Positions 37,440 to 53,000 of a stretch of DNA of 64,000 bases are shown piece by piece (the first letter of the stretch is position 1; each line of letters opens with the position of its first letter). Source of the stretch: Ptiloglossa arizonensis (Eukaryota; Arthropoda; Insecta; Hymenoptera; Colletidae). Under the pieces are notes generated by a model that saw only the letters and a program-made list of their open reading frames with translations, made no database searches and had not been told where the DNA came from. The stretch spans positions 55,915 to 119,914 of the forward strand of contig NW_027479457.1 in NCBI RefSeq assembly GCF_051014685.1. Reading direction: 5' to 3'. The position numbers and the translations under genes were made by a program.

Positions 37440-39980
37440 CGTTATAGGATATACGTTATACGTTATACGTTATACGTTATACGTTATACGTTACACGTTA
37501 TACGTTATGCGTTATAGGATATACGTTATACGTTATACGTTGTACGTTATACGTTATACGTTATACGTTATACGTTATACGTTATACGTTATACGTTATA
37601 CGTTATACGTTAAACGTTGTACGTTATGCGTTATAGGATATACGTTATACGTTATACGTTATACGTTATACGTTATACGTTATACGTTATGCGTTATAGG
37701 ATATACGTTATACGTTATACGTTGTACGTTATACGTTATACGTTATACGTTATACGTTATACGTTATACGTTATACGTTATACGTTATACGTTAAACGTT
37801 GTACGTTATACGTTATACGTTATACGTTATTCGTTATACGTTATACGTTATACGTTATACGTTATACGTTATGCGTTATAGGATATACGTTATACGTTAT
37901 ACGTTATACGTTGTACGTTGTACGTTATACGTTATACGTTATATGTCATACGTCATGCGATATACGTTATACGTTATTCGTTATACGGTATACGTTAAAC
38001 GTTGTACGTTATACGTTATACGTTATACGTTATACGTTATACGTTGGACGTTATACATTATACGTTATACGTTATACGCCATACGTTATACGTTATACGT
38101 TATACGTTATACGTTATACGTTATACGTTATACGTTATACGTTATACGTTATACGTTATACGTTATACGTTATACGTTATAAGTTATACGTTATACGTTA
38201 TACGTTATACGTTATACGTTATACGTTATACGTTATACGTTATACGTTATGCGTTATAGGATATACGTTATACGTTATACGTTATACGTTATACGTTGTA
38301 CGTTATACGTTATACGTTATACGTTATACGTTATACGTTATACGTTATACGTTATACGTTATACGTTATACGTTATACGTTATACGTTATACGTTATACG
38401 TTATACATTATACGTTATACGTTATACGTTATACGTTATACGTTATACGTTATACGTTATACGTTATGCGTTATAGGATATACGTTATACGTTATACGTT
38501 GTACGTTATACGTTATACGTTATACGTTATACGTTATACGTTATGCGTTATAGGATATACGTTATACGTTATACGTTGTACGTTATACGTTATACGTTAT
38601 ACGTTATATGTTATACGTCATGCGATATACGTTATACGTTATTCGTTACACGTTATACGTTATACGTTATACGTTATACGTTATACGTTATACGTTATAC
38701 GTTATACGTTATACGTTATACGTTATACGTTATACGTTATACGTTATACGTTATACGTTATAAGTTATACGTTATACGTTATACGTTATACGTTATACGT
38801 TATACGTTATACGTTATACGTTATACGTTATGCGTTATAGGATATACGTTATACGTTATACGTTATACGTTATACGTTGTACGTTATACGTTATACGTTA
38901 TACGTTATACGTTATACGTTATACGTTATACGTTATACGTTATACGTTATACGTTATACGTTATACGTTATACGTTATACGTTATACATTATACGTTATA
39001 CGTTATACGTTATACGTTATACGTTATACGTTATACGTTATACGACATACGTTATACGTTATACGTTATACGTTATACGTTATACGTTATACGTTATACG
39101 TTATACGTTATACGTTATGCGTTATAGGATATACGTTATACGTTATACGTTGTACGTTATACGTTATACGTTATACGTTGTACGTTATACGTTCTACGTT
39201 CTACGTTATACATTATACGTTAAACGTTGTACGTTATACGTTATACGTCATACGTTATACGTTATACGTTATACGTTATACGTTCTACGTTATACGTTAT
39301 ACGTTAAACGTTGTACGTTATACGTTATACGTTATACGTTATACGTTATACGTTATACGTTATACGTTATACGTTATACGTTATACGTTATACGTTATAC
39401 GTTATACGTTATACGTTATACGTTATACGTTATACGTTATACGTTATACGTTATACGTTATGCGTTATAGGATATACGTTATACGTTATACGTTGTACGT
39501 TATACGTTATACGTTATACGTTATACGTTATACGTTATGCGTTATAGGATATACGTTATACGTTATACGTTGTACGTTATACGTTATACGTTATACGTTA
39601 TATGTTATACGTCATGCGATATACGTTATACGTTATTCGTTACACGTTATACGTTATACGTTATACGTTATACGTTATACGTTATACGTTATACGTTATA
39701 CGTTATACGTTATACGTTATACGTTATACGTTATGCGTTATAGGATATACGTTATACGTTATACGTTGTACGTTATACGTTATACGTTATACGTTATATG
39801 TTATACGTCATGCGATATACGTTATTCGTTATTCGTTATACGGTATACGTTAAACGTTGTACGTTATACGTTATACGTTGTACGTTATACGTTATACGTT
39901 GGACGTTATACGTTATACGAAATACGTTATACGCCATACGTTATACGTTATACGTTATACGTTATACGTTATACGTTATA
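37440..39980 (+). repeat. Higher-order block D, copy 1
   Basis: About 2.5 kb of the same variant order as 41520-44060 at a constant offset of 4081 bp (583 units). Markers include repeated ATGCGTTATAGGATA, GTTATATGTCATACG near 37940, ATACATTATACG, TTCTACGTTCTACG near 39192 and ACGAAATACG at 39917. It diverges after about 39984 at a TTAGACG unit. Confidence 0.9.
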
Positions 39981-41519
39981 CGTTAGACGTTATACGTTAT
40001 ACGTTATACGTTATACGTTATACGTTATACGTTATACGTTATACGTTATACGTTATACGTTATACGTTATACGTTATACGTTATACGTTATACGTTATAC
40101 GTTATACGTTATACGTTATACGTTATACGTTATACGTTATACGTTATACGTTATACGTTATACGTTATACGTTATACGTTATACGTTATACGTTATACGT
40201 TATGCGTTATAGGATATACGTTATACGTTATACGTTGTACGTTCTACGTTATACGTTATACGTTATACGTTATACGTTATACGTTATACGTTAAACGTTG
40301 TACGTTATACGTTATACGATATACGTTATACGTTATACGTTATACGTTATACGTTATACGTTATACGTTATACGTTATGCGTTATAGGATATACATTATA
40401 CGTTATACGTTGTACGTTATACGTTATACGTTATATGTTATACGTCATGCGATATACGTTATACGTTATTCGTTACACGTTATACGTTATACGTTATACG
40501 TTATACGTTATACGTTATACGTTATACGTTATACGTTATACGTTATACGTTATACGTTATACGTTATGCGTTATAGGATATACGTTATACGTTATACGTT
40601 GTACGTTATACGTCATACGTTATACGTTATATGTTATACGTCATGCGATATACGTTATACGTTATTCGTTATACGGTATACGTTAAACGTTGTACGTTAT
40701 ACGTTATACGTTGTACGTTATACGTTATACGTTGGACGTTATACGTTATACGAAATACGTTATACGCCATACGTTATACGTTATACGTTATACGTTATAC
40801 GTTATACGTTATACGTTATACGTTATACGTTATACGTTATACGTTATACGTTATTCGTTATACGTTATACGTTATACGTGACACGTTATACGTTATACGT
40901 TATACTGTATACGTTATACGTTATACGTTATACGTTATACGTTATACGTTATACGTTATACGTTATACGTTATACGTTATACGTTATACGTTATACGTTA
41001 TGCGTTATAGGATATACGTTATACGTTATACGTTGTACGTTATATGTTATACGTTATACGTTATATGTTATACGTTATACGTTATACGTTGTACGTTATA
41101 CGTTATACGTTATACGTTATACGTTATACGTTATACGTTATACGTTAAACGTTATACGTTATACGTTATACGTTATACGTTATACGTTATACGTTATACG
41201 TTATACGTTATACGTTATACCTTATACGTTATACGTTATACGTTATACGTTATACATTATACGTTATACGTTGAACGTTGTACGATATACGTTATACGTT
41301 ATACGTTATACGTTATACGTTATACGTTAAACGTTGTACGTTATACGTTATACGTCATACGTTATACGTTATACGTTATACGTTATACGTTCTACGTTCT
41401 ACGTTATACGTTATACGTTAAACGTTGTACGTTATACGTTATGCGTTATACGTTATTCGTTATACGGTATACGTTATACGTTATACGTTATACGTTATAC
41501 GTTATACGTTATACGTTAT

Positions 41520-44060
41520 GCGTTATAGGATATACGTTATACGTTATACGTTATACGTTATACGTTATACGTTACACGTTATACGTTATGCGTTATAGGA
41601 TATACGTTATACGTTATACGTTGTACGTTATACGTTATACGTTATACGTTATACGTTATACGTTATACGTTATACGTTATACGTTATACGTTAAACGTTG
41701 TACGTTATGCGTTATAGGATATACGTTATACGTTATACGTTATACGTTATACGTTATACGTTATACGTTATGCGTTATAGGATATACGTTATACGTTATA
41801 CGTTGTACGTTATACGTTATACGTTATACGTTATACGTTATACGTTATACGTTATACGTTATACGTTATACGTTAAACGTTGTACGTTATACGTTATACG
41901 TTATACGTTATTCGTTATACGTTATACGTTATACGTTATACGTTATACGTTATGCGTTATAGGATATACGTTATACGTTATACGTTATACGTTGTACGTT
42001 GTACGTTATACGTTATACGTTATATGTCATACGTCATGCGATATACGTTATACGTTATTCGTTATACGGTATACGTTAAACGTTGTACGTTATACGTTAT
42101 ACGTTATACGTTATACGTTATACGTTGGACGTTATACATTATACGTTATACGTTATACGCCATACGTTATACGTTATACGTTATACGTTATACGTTATAC
42201 GTTATACGTTATACGTTATACGTTATACGTTATACGTTATACGTTATACGTTATACGTTATAAGTTATACGTTATACGTTATACGTTATACGTTATACGT
42301 TATACGTTATACGTTATACGTTATACGTTATGCGTTATAGGATATACGTTATACGTTATACGTTATACGTTATACGTTGTACGTTATACGTTATACGTTA
42401 TACGTTATACGTTATACGTTATACGTTATACGTTATACGTTATACGTTATACGTTATACGTTATACGTTATACGTTATACGTTATACATTATACGTTATA
42501 CGTTATACGTTATACGTTATACGTTATACGTTATACGTTATACGTTATGCGTTATAGGATATACGTTATACGTTATACGTTGTACGTTATACGTTATACG
42601 TTATACGTTATACGTTATACGTTATGCGTTATAGGATATACGTTATACGTTATACGTTGTACGTTATACGTTATACGTTATACGTTATATGTTATACGTC
42701 ATGCGATATACGTTATACGTTATTCGTTACACGTTATACGTTATACGTTATACGTTATACGTTATACGTTATACGTTATACGTTATACGTTATACGTTAT
42801 ACGTTATACGTTATACGTTATACGTTATACGTTATACGTTATAAGTTATACGTTATACGTTATACGTTATACGTTATACGTTATACGTTATACGTTATAC
42901 GTTATACGTTATGCGTTATAGGATATACGTTATACGTTATACGTTATACGTTATACGTTGTACGTTATACGTTATACGTTATACGTTATACGTTATACGT
43001 TATACGTTATACGTTATACGTTATACGTTATACGTTATACGTTATACGTTATACGTTATACGTTATACATTATACGTTATACGTTATACGTTATACGTTA
43101 TACGTTATACGTTATACGTTATACGACATACGTTATACGTTATACGTTATACGTTATACGTTATACGTTATACGTTATACGTTATACGTTATACGTTATG
43201 CGTTATAGGATATACGTTATACGTTATACGTTGTACGTTATACGTTATACGTTATACGTTGTACGTTATACGTTCTACGTTCTACGTTATACATTATACG
43301 TTAAACGTTGTACGTTATACGTTATACGTCATACGTTATACGTTATACGTTATACGTTATACGTTCTACGTTATACGTTATACGTTAAACGTTGTACGTT
43401 ATACGTTATACGTTATACGTTATACGTTATACGTTATACGTTATACGTTATACGTTATACGTTATACGTTATACGTTATACGTTATACGTTATACGTTAT
43501 ACGTTATACGTTATACGTTATACGTTATACGTTATACGTTATGCGTTATAGGATATACGTTATACGTTATACGTTGTACGTTATACGTTATACGTTATAC
43601 GTTATACGTTATACGTTATGCGTTATAGGATATACGTTATACGTTATACGTTGTACGTTATACGTTATACGTTATACGTTATATGTTATACGTCATGCGA
43701 TATACGTTATACGTTATTCGTTACACGTTATACGTTATACGTTATACGTTATACGTTATACGTTATACGTTATACGTTATACGTTATACGTTATACGTTA
43801 TACGTTATACATTATGCGTTATAGGATATACGTTATACGTTATACGTTGTACGTTATACGTTATACGTTATACGTTATATGTTATACGTCATGCGATATA
43901 CGTTATTCGTTATTCGTTATACGGTATACGTTAAACGTTGTACGTTATACGTTATACGTTGTACGTTATACGTTATACGTTGGACGTTATACGTTATACG
44001 AAATACGTTATACGCCATACGTTATACGTTATACGTTATACGTTATACGTTATACGTTAT
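41520..44060 (+). repeat. Higher-order block D, copy 2
   Basis: Copy of 37440-39980 at +4081. I noticed very few differences; one is ATACATTATGCG near 43808, where copy 1 has GTTATGCG. This high identity implies a recent duplication. Two separate pieces of this block reappear at 55980-57115 and 57570-58740. Confidence 0.9.
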
Positions 44061-47000
44061 ACGTTATACGTTATACGTTATACGTTATACGTTATACGTT
44101 ATTCGTTATACGTTATACGTTATACGTGACACGTTATACGTTATACGTTATACTGTATACGTTATACGTTATACGTTATACGTTATACGTTATACGTTAT
44201 ACGTTATACGTTATACGTTATACGTTATACGTTATACGTTATACGTTATACGTTATACGTTATACGTTATGCGTTATAGGATATACGTTATACGTTATAC
44301 GTTGTACGTTATATGTTATACGTTATACGTTATATGTTATACGTTATACGTTATACGTTGTACGTTATACGTTATACGTTATACGTTATACGTTATACGT
44401 TATACGTTATACGTTAAACGTTATACGTTATACGTTATACGTTATACGTTATACGTTATACGTTATACGTTATACGTTATACGTTATACGTTATACCTTA
44501 TACGTTATACGTTATACGTTATACGTTATACATTATACGTTATACGTTGAACGTTGTACGATATACGTTATACGTTATACGTTATACGTTATACGTTATA
44601 CGTTAAACGTTGTACGTTATACGTTATACGTCATACGTTATACGTTATACGTTATACGTTATACGTTCTACGTTATACGTTATACGTTAAACGTTGTACG
44701 TTATACTTAATGCGTTATACGTTATTCGTTATACGGTATACGTTATACGTTATACGTTATACGTTATACGTTATACGTTATACGTTATGCGTTATAGGAT
44801 ATACGTTATACGTTATACGTTATACGTTATACGTTATACGTTATACGTTATACGTTATGCGTTATAGGATATACGTTATACGTTATACGTTGTACGTTAT
44901 ACGTTATACGTTATACGTTATACGTTATACGTTATACGTTATACGTTATACGTTATACGTTAAACGTTGTACGTTATGCGTTATAGGATATACGTTATAC
45001 GTTATACGTTATACGTTATACGTTATACGTTATACGTTATACGTTATGCGTTATAGGATATACGTTATACGTTATACGTTGTACGTTATACGTTATACGT
45101 TATACGTTATACGTTATACGTTATACGTTATACGTTATACGGTATACGTTATACGTTAAACGTTGTACGTTATACGTTAAACGTTGTACGTTATACGTTA
45201 TGCGTTATACGTTATTCGTTATACGGTATACGTTATACGTTATACGTTATACGTTGTACGTTATACGTTATACGTTATACGTTATACGTTATACGTTATA
45301 CGTTACGCGTTGTACGTTATACGTTATACGTTATACGTTATACGTTATACGTTGTACGTTATACGTTATACGTTATACGTTATACGTTATACGTTATACG
45401 TTATACGTTAAACGTTTTACGTTATACGTTATACGTTATACGTTATACGTTATACGTTATACGTTATACGTTATACGTTATACCTTATACGTTATACGAC
45501 ATACGTTATACGTTATACGTTATACGTTATACTTTATACGTTATACGTTATACGTTATACGTTATACGTTATACGTTATGCGTTATAGGATATACGTTAT
45601 ACGTTATACGTTATACGTTATACGTTGTACGTTATACGTTATACGTTATACGTTATACGTTATACGTTATACGTTATACGTTATACGTTATACGTTATAC
45701 GTTATACGTTATACGTTATACGTTATACATTATACGTTATACGTTATACGTTATACGTTATACGTTATACGTTATACGTTATACGACATACGTTATACGT
45801 TATACGTTATACGTTATACGTTATACGTTATACGTTATACGTTATACGTTGTACGTTATACGTTATACGTTATACGTTATACGTTATACGTTATACGTTA
45901 AACGTTGTACGTTATACGTTATACGTTATACGTTATACGTTATACGTTATACGTTATACGTTATACGTTATATGTTATACGTTATACGTTATATGTTATA
46001 CGTTATACGTTATACGTTATACGTTATGCGTTATAGGATATACGTTATACGTTATACGTTGTACGTTATACGTTATACGTTATACGTTATACGTTATACG
46101 TTATACGTTATACGTTATACGTTATACGTTATACGTTATACGTTAGACGTTATACGTTATACGTTATACGTTACACGTTATACGTTATACGTTATTCGTT
46201 ATACGTTATACGTTATACGTTATACGTTATGCGTTATAGGATATACGTTATACGTTATACGTTGTACGTTATACGTTATACGATATACGTTATACGTTAT
46301 ACGTTGTACGTTATACGTTATACGTTATACGTTATATGATATACGTCATGCGATATACGTTATACGTTATTCGTTATACGGTATACGTTAAACGTTGTAC
46401 GTTATACGTTATACGTTATACGTTATACGTTATACGTTGGACGTTATACGTTCTACGTTATACGTTATACGTTATACGTTATACGTTATACGTTATACGT
46501 TATACGTTACACGTTATACGTTATACGTTATACTGTATACGTTATACGTTATACGTTATACGTTATACGTTATACGTCATACGTTATACGTTATACGTTA
46601 TACGTTATACGTTGTACGTTATACGTTCTACGTTCTACGTTATACGTTATACGTTATACGTTATACGTTATACGTTATACGTTATACGTTATACGTTATA
46701 TGTTACACGTTATACGTTATACGTTATACTGTATACGTTATACGTTATACGTTATACGTTATACGTTATACTGTATACGTTATACGTTATACGTTATACG
46801 TTATACGTTATACGTCATACGTTATACGTTATACGTTATACGTTATACGTTCTACGTTATACGTTGTACGTTAAACGTTGTACGTTATACGTTATACGTT
46901 ATACGTTATACTGTATACGTTATACGTTATACGTTATACGTTATACGTTATACGTTATACGTTATATGTTATACGTTATACGTTATACGTTATACGTTAT

Positions 47001-50000
47001 ACGTTATACGTTATACGTTATACGTTATACGTTATACGTTCTACGTTATACGTTATACGTTATGCGTTATACGTTATACGTTATACGTTATACGTTATAC
47101 GTTATACGTTATACGTTATACGTTATACGTTATACGTTATACGTAATATGTAATACGTCATACGTTTTACGTTAATCGTTATACGTTATACGTTACACGC
47201 TATACGTTATACGTTATACGTTATACGTTATACGTTATACGTTATACGTTATACGTTATACGTTAGACGTTATACGTTATACGTTATACGTTATACGTTA
47301 TACGTTATACGTTATACGTTATACGTTATACGTTATACGTTATACGTTATACGTTATACGTTATACGTTATACGTTATACGTTATACGTTATACGTTATA
47401 CGTTATACGTTATACGTTATACGTTATACGTTATACGTTATACGTTATACGTTATACGTTATACGTTATACGTTACACGTTATACGTTATGCGTTATAGG
47501 ATATACGTTATACGTTATACGTTGTACGTTATACATTATACGTTATACGTTATACGTTACACGTTATACGTTATACGTTATACGTTAAACGTTGTACGTT
47601 ATACGTTATACGATATACGTTATACGTTATACGTTATACGTTATACGTTATACGTTATACGTTATACGTTATACGTTATACGTTATGCATTATAGGATAT
47701 ACATTATACGTTATACGTTGTACGTTATACGTTATACGTTATATGTTATACGTCATGCGATATACGTTATACGTTATTCGTTACACGTTATACGTTATAC
47801 GTTATACGTTATACGTTATACGTTATACGTTATACGTTATACGTTATACGTTATACGTTATACGTTATACGTTATGCGTTATAGGATATACGTTATACGT
47901 TATACGTTGTACGTTATACGTTATACGTTATACGTTATATGTTATACGTCATGCGATATACGTTATACGTTATTCGTTATACGGTATACGTTAAACGTTG
48001 TACGTTATACGTTATACGTTGTACGTTATACGTTATACGTTGGACGTTATACGTTATACGAAATACGTTATACGCCATACGTTATACGTTATACGTTATA
48101 CGTTATACGTTATACGTTATACGTTATACGTTATACGTTATACGTTATACGTTATACGTTATACGTTATTCGTTATACGTTATACGTTATACGTGACACG
48201 TTATACGTTATACGTTATACTGTATACGTTATACGTTATACGTTATACGTTATACGTTATACGTTATACGTTATACGTTATACGTTATACGTTATACGTT
48301 ATACGTTATACGTTATACGTTATACGTTATACGTTATACGTTATACGTCATACGTTATACGTTATACGTTATACGTTATACGTTATACGTTATACATTAT
48401 ACGTTATAAGTTATACGTTATACGTTATACGTTGTACGTTATACGTTATACGTTAGACGCTATACGTTATACGTTATACGTGATACGTTATACGTTATAC
48501 GTTATACGTTATACGTTATACGTTATACGTTATACATTATACGTTATACGTTATACGTTATACGTTATACGTTATACGTTATACGTTATACGACATACGT
48601 TATACGTTATACGTTATACGTTATACGTTATACGTTATACGTTATACGTTATGTGTTATAGGATATACGTTATACGTTATACGTTGTACGTTATACGTTA
48701 TACGTTATACGTTATACGTTATACGTTATACGTTACGCGTTATACGTTATACGTTATACGTTATACGTTATACGTTATACGTTGTACGTTATACGTTATA
48801 CGTTATACGTTATACGTTATACGTTATACGTTATACGTTAAACGTTGTACGTTATACGTTATACGTTATACGTTATACGTTATACGTTATACGTTATACG
48901 TTATACGTTATACCTTATACGTTATACGACATACGTTATACGTTATACGTTATACGTTATACGTTATACGTTATACGTTATACGTTATACGTTATACGTT
49001 ATGCGTTATAGGATATACGTTATACGTTATACGTTATACGTTATACGTTGTACGTTATACGTTATACGTTATACGTTATACGTTATACGTTATACGTTAT
49101 ACGTTATACGTTATACGTTATACGTTATACGTTATACGTTATACGTTATACATTATACGTTATACGTTATACGTTATACGTTATACGTTATACGTTATAC
49201 GTTATACGACATACGTTATACGTTATACGTTATACGTTATACGTTATACGTTATACGTTGTACGTTATACGTTATACGTTATACGTTATACGTTATACGT
49301 TATACGTTAAACGTTGTACGTTATACGTTATACGTTATACGTTATACGTTATACGTTATACGTTATACGTTATACGTTATATGTTATACGTTATACGTTA
49401 TATGTTATACGTTATACGTTATACGTTATACGTTATACGTTATGCGTTATAGGATATACGTTATACGTTATACGTTGTACGTTATACGTTATACGTTATA
49501 CGTTATACGTTATACGTTATACGTTATACGTTATACGTTATACGTTATACGTTATACGTTAGACGTTATACGTTATACGTTATACGTTACACGTTATACG
49601 TTATACGTTATTCGTTATACGTTATACGTTATACGTTATACGTTATGCGTTATAGGATATACGTTATACGTTATACGTTGTACGTTATACGTTATACGAT
49701 ATACGTTATACGTTATACGTTGTACGTTATACGTTATACGTTATACGTTATATGATATACGTCATGCGATATACGTTATACGTTATTCGTTATACGGTAT
49801 ACGTTAAACGTTGTACGTTATACGTTATACGTTATACGTTATACGTTATACGTTGGACGTTATACGTTCTACGTTATACGTTATACGTTATACGTTATAC
49901 GTTATACGTTATACGTTATACGTTACACGTTATACGTTATACGTTATACTGTATACGTTATACGTTATACGTTATACGTTATACGTTATACGTTATACGT

Positions 50001-53000
50001 CATACGTTATACGTTATACGTTATACGTTATACGTTGTACGTTATACGTTCTACGTTATACGTTATACGTTATACGTTATACGTTATACGTTATACGTTA
50101 TACGTTATACGTTATACGTTATACGTTATATGTTACACGTTATACGTTATACGTTATACTGTATACGTTATACGTTACACGTTATACGTTATACGTTATA
50201 CTGTATACGTTATACGTTATACGTTATACGTTATACGTTATACGTCATACGTTATACGTTATACGTTATACGTTATACGTTCTACGTTATACGTTGTACG
50301 TTAAACGTTGTACGTTATACGTTATACGTTATACGTTATACTGTATACGTTATACGTTATACGTTATACGTTATACGTTATACGTTATACGTTATACGTT
50401 ATACGTTATACGTTATACGTTATACGTTATACGTTATACGTTATACGTTATACGTTATACGTTATACGTTCTACGTTATACGTTATACGTTATGCGTTAT
50501 ACGTTATACGTTATACGTTATACGTTATACGTTATACGTTATACGTTATACGTTATACGTTATACGTAATATGTAATACGTCATACGTTTTACGTTAATC
50601 GTTATACGTTATACGTTACACGCTATACGTTATACGTTATACGTTATACGTTATACGTTATACGTTATACGTTATACGTTAGACGTTATACGTTATACGT
50701 TATACGTTATACGTTATACGTTATACGTTATACGTTATACGTTATACGTTATACGTTATACGTTATACGTTATACGTTATACGTTATACGTTATACGTTA
50801 TACGTTATACGTTATACGTTATACGTTATACGTTATACGTTATACGTTATACGTTATACGTTATACGTTATGCGTTATAGGATATACGTTATACGTTATA
50901 CGTTGTACGTTATACGTTATACGTTATACGTTATACGTTATACGTTATACGTTATACGTTAAACGTTGTACGTTATACGTTATACGATATACGTTATACG
51001 TTATACGTTATACGTTATACGTTATACGTTATACGTTATACGTTATGCGTTATAGGATATACATTATACGTTATACGTTGTACGTTATACGTTATACGTT
51101 ATATGTTATACGTCATGCGATATACGTTATACGTTATTCGTTACACGTTATACGTTATACGTTATACGTTATACGTTATACGTTATACGTTATACGTTAT
51201 ACGTTATACGTTATACGTTATACGTTATACGTTATACGTTATACGTTATACGTTATACGTTATACGTTATACGTTATACGTTATACGTTATACGTTATAC
51301 GTTATACGTTATACGTTATGCGTTATAGGATATACGTTATACGTTATACGTTGTACGTTATACGTTATACGTTATACGTTATACGTTATACGTTATACGT
51401 TATACGTTAAACGTTGTACGTTATACGTTATACGATATACGTTATACGTTATACGTTATACGTTATACGTTATACGTTATACGTTATACGTTATGCGTTA
51501 TAGGATATACATTATACGTTATACGTTGTACGTTATACGTTATACGTTATATGTTATACGTCATGCGATATACGTTATACGTTATTCGTTACACGTTATA
51601 CGTTATACGTTATACGTTATACGTTATACGTTATACGTTATACGTTATACGTTATACGTTATACGTTATACGTTATACGTTATGCGTTATAGGATATACG
51701 TTATACGTTATACGTTGTACGATATACGTTATACGTTATACGTTATATGTTATACGTCATGCGATATACGTTATACGTTATTCGTTATACGGTATACGTT
51801 AAACGTTGTACGTTATACGTTATACGTTGTACGTTATACGTTATACGTTGGACGTTATACGTTATACGAAATACGTTATACGCCATACGTTATACGTTAT
51901 ACGTTATACGTTATACGTTATACGTTATACGTTATACGTTATACGTTATACGTTATACGTTATACGTTATTCGTTATACGTTATACGTTATACGTGACAC
52001 GTTATACGTTATACGTTATACTGTATACGTTATACGTTATACGTTATACGTTATACGTTATACGTTATACGTTATACGTTATACGTTATACGTTATACGT
52101 TATACGTTATACGTTATGCGTTATAGGATATACGTTATACGTTATACGTTGTACGTTATATGTTATACGTTATACGTTATATGTTATACGTTATACGTTA
52201 TACGTTGTACGTTATACGTTATACGTTATACGTTATACGTTATACGTTATACGTTATACGTTAAACGTTATACGTTATACGTTATACGTTATACGTTATA
52301 CGTTATACGTTATACGTTATACGTTATACGTTATACCTTATACGTTATACGTTATACGTTATACGTTATACGTTATACATTATACGTTATACGTTGAACG
52401 TTGTACGATATACGTTATACGTTATACGTTATACGTTATACGTTATACGTTAAACGTTGTACGTTATACGTTATACGTCATACGTTATACGTTATACGTT
52501 ATACGTTATACGTTCTACGTTATACGTTATACGTTAAACGTTGTACGTTATACGTTATGCGTTATACGTTATTCGTTATACGGTATACGTTATACGTTAT
52601 ACGTTATACGTTATACGTTATACGTTATACGTTATACGTTATAGGATATACGTTATACGTTATACGTTATACGTTATACGTTATACGTTATACGTTATAC
52701 GTTATACGTTATACGTTATGCGTTATAGGATATACGTTATACGTTATACGTTGTACGTTATACGTTATACGTTATACGTTATACGTTATACGTTATACGT
52801 TAAACGTTGTACGTTATGCGTTATAGGATATACGTTATACGTTATACGTTATACGTTATACGTTATACGTTATACGTTATACGTTATACGTTATGCGTTA
52901 TAGGATATACGTTATACGTTATACGTTGTACGTTATACGTTATACGTTATACGTTATACGTTATACGTTATACGTTATACGTTATACGTTATACGTTAAA

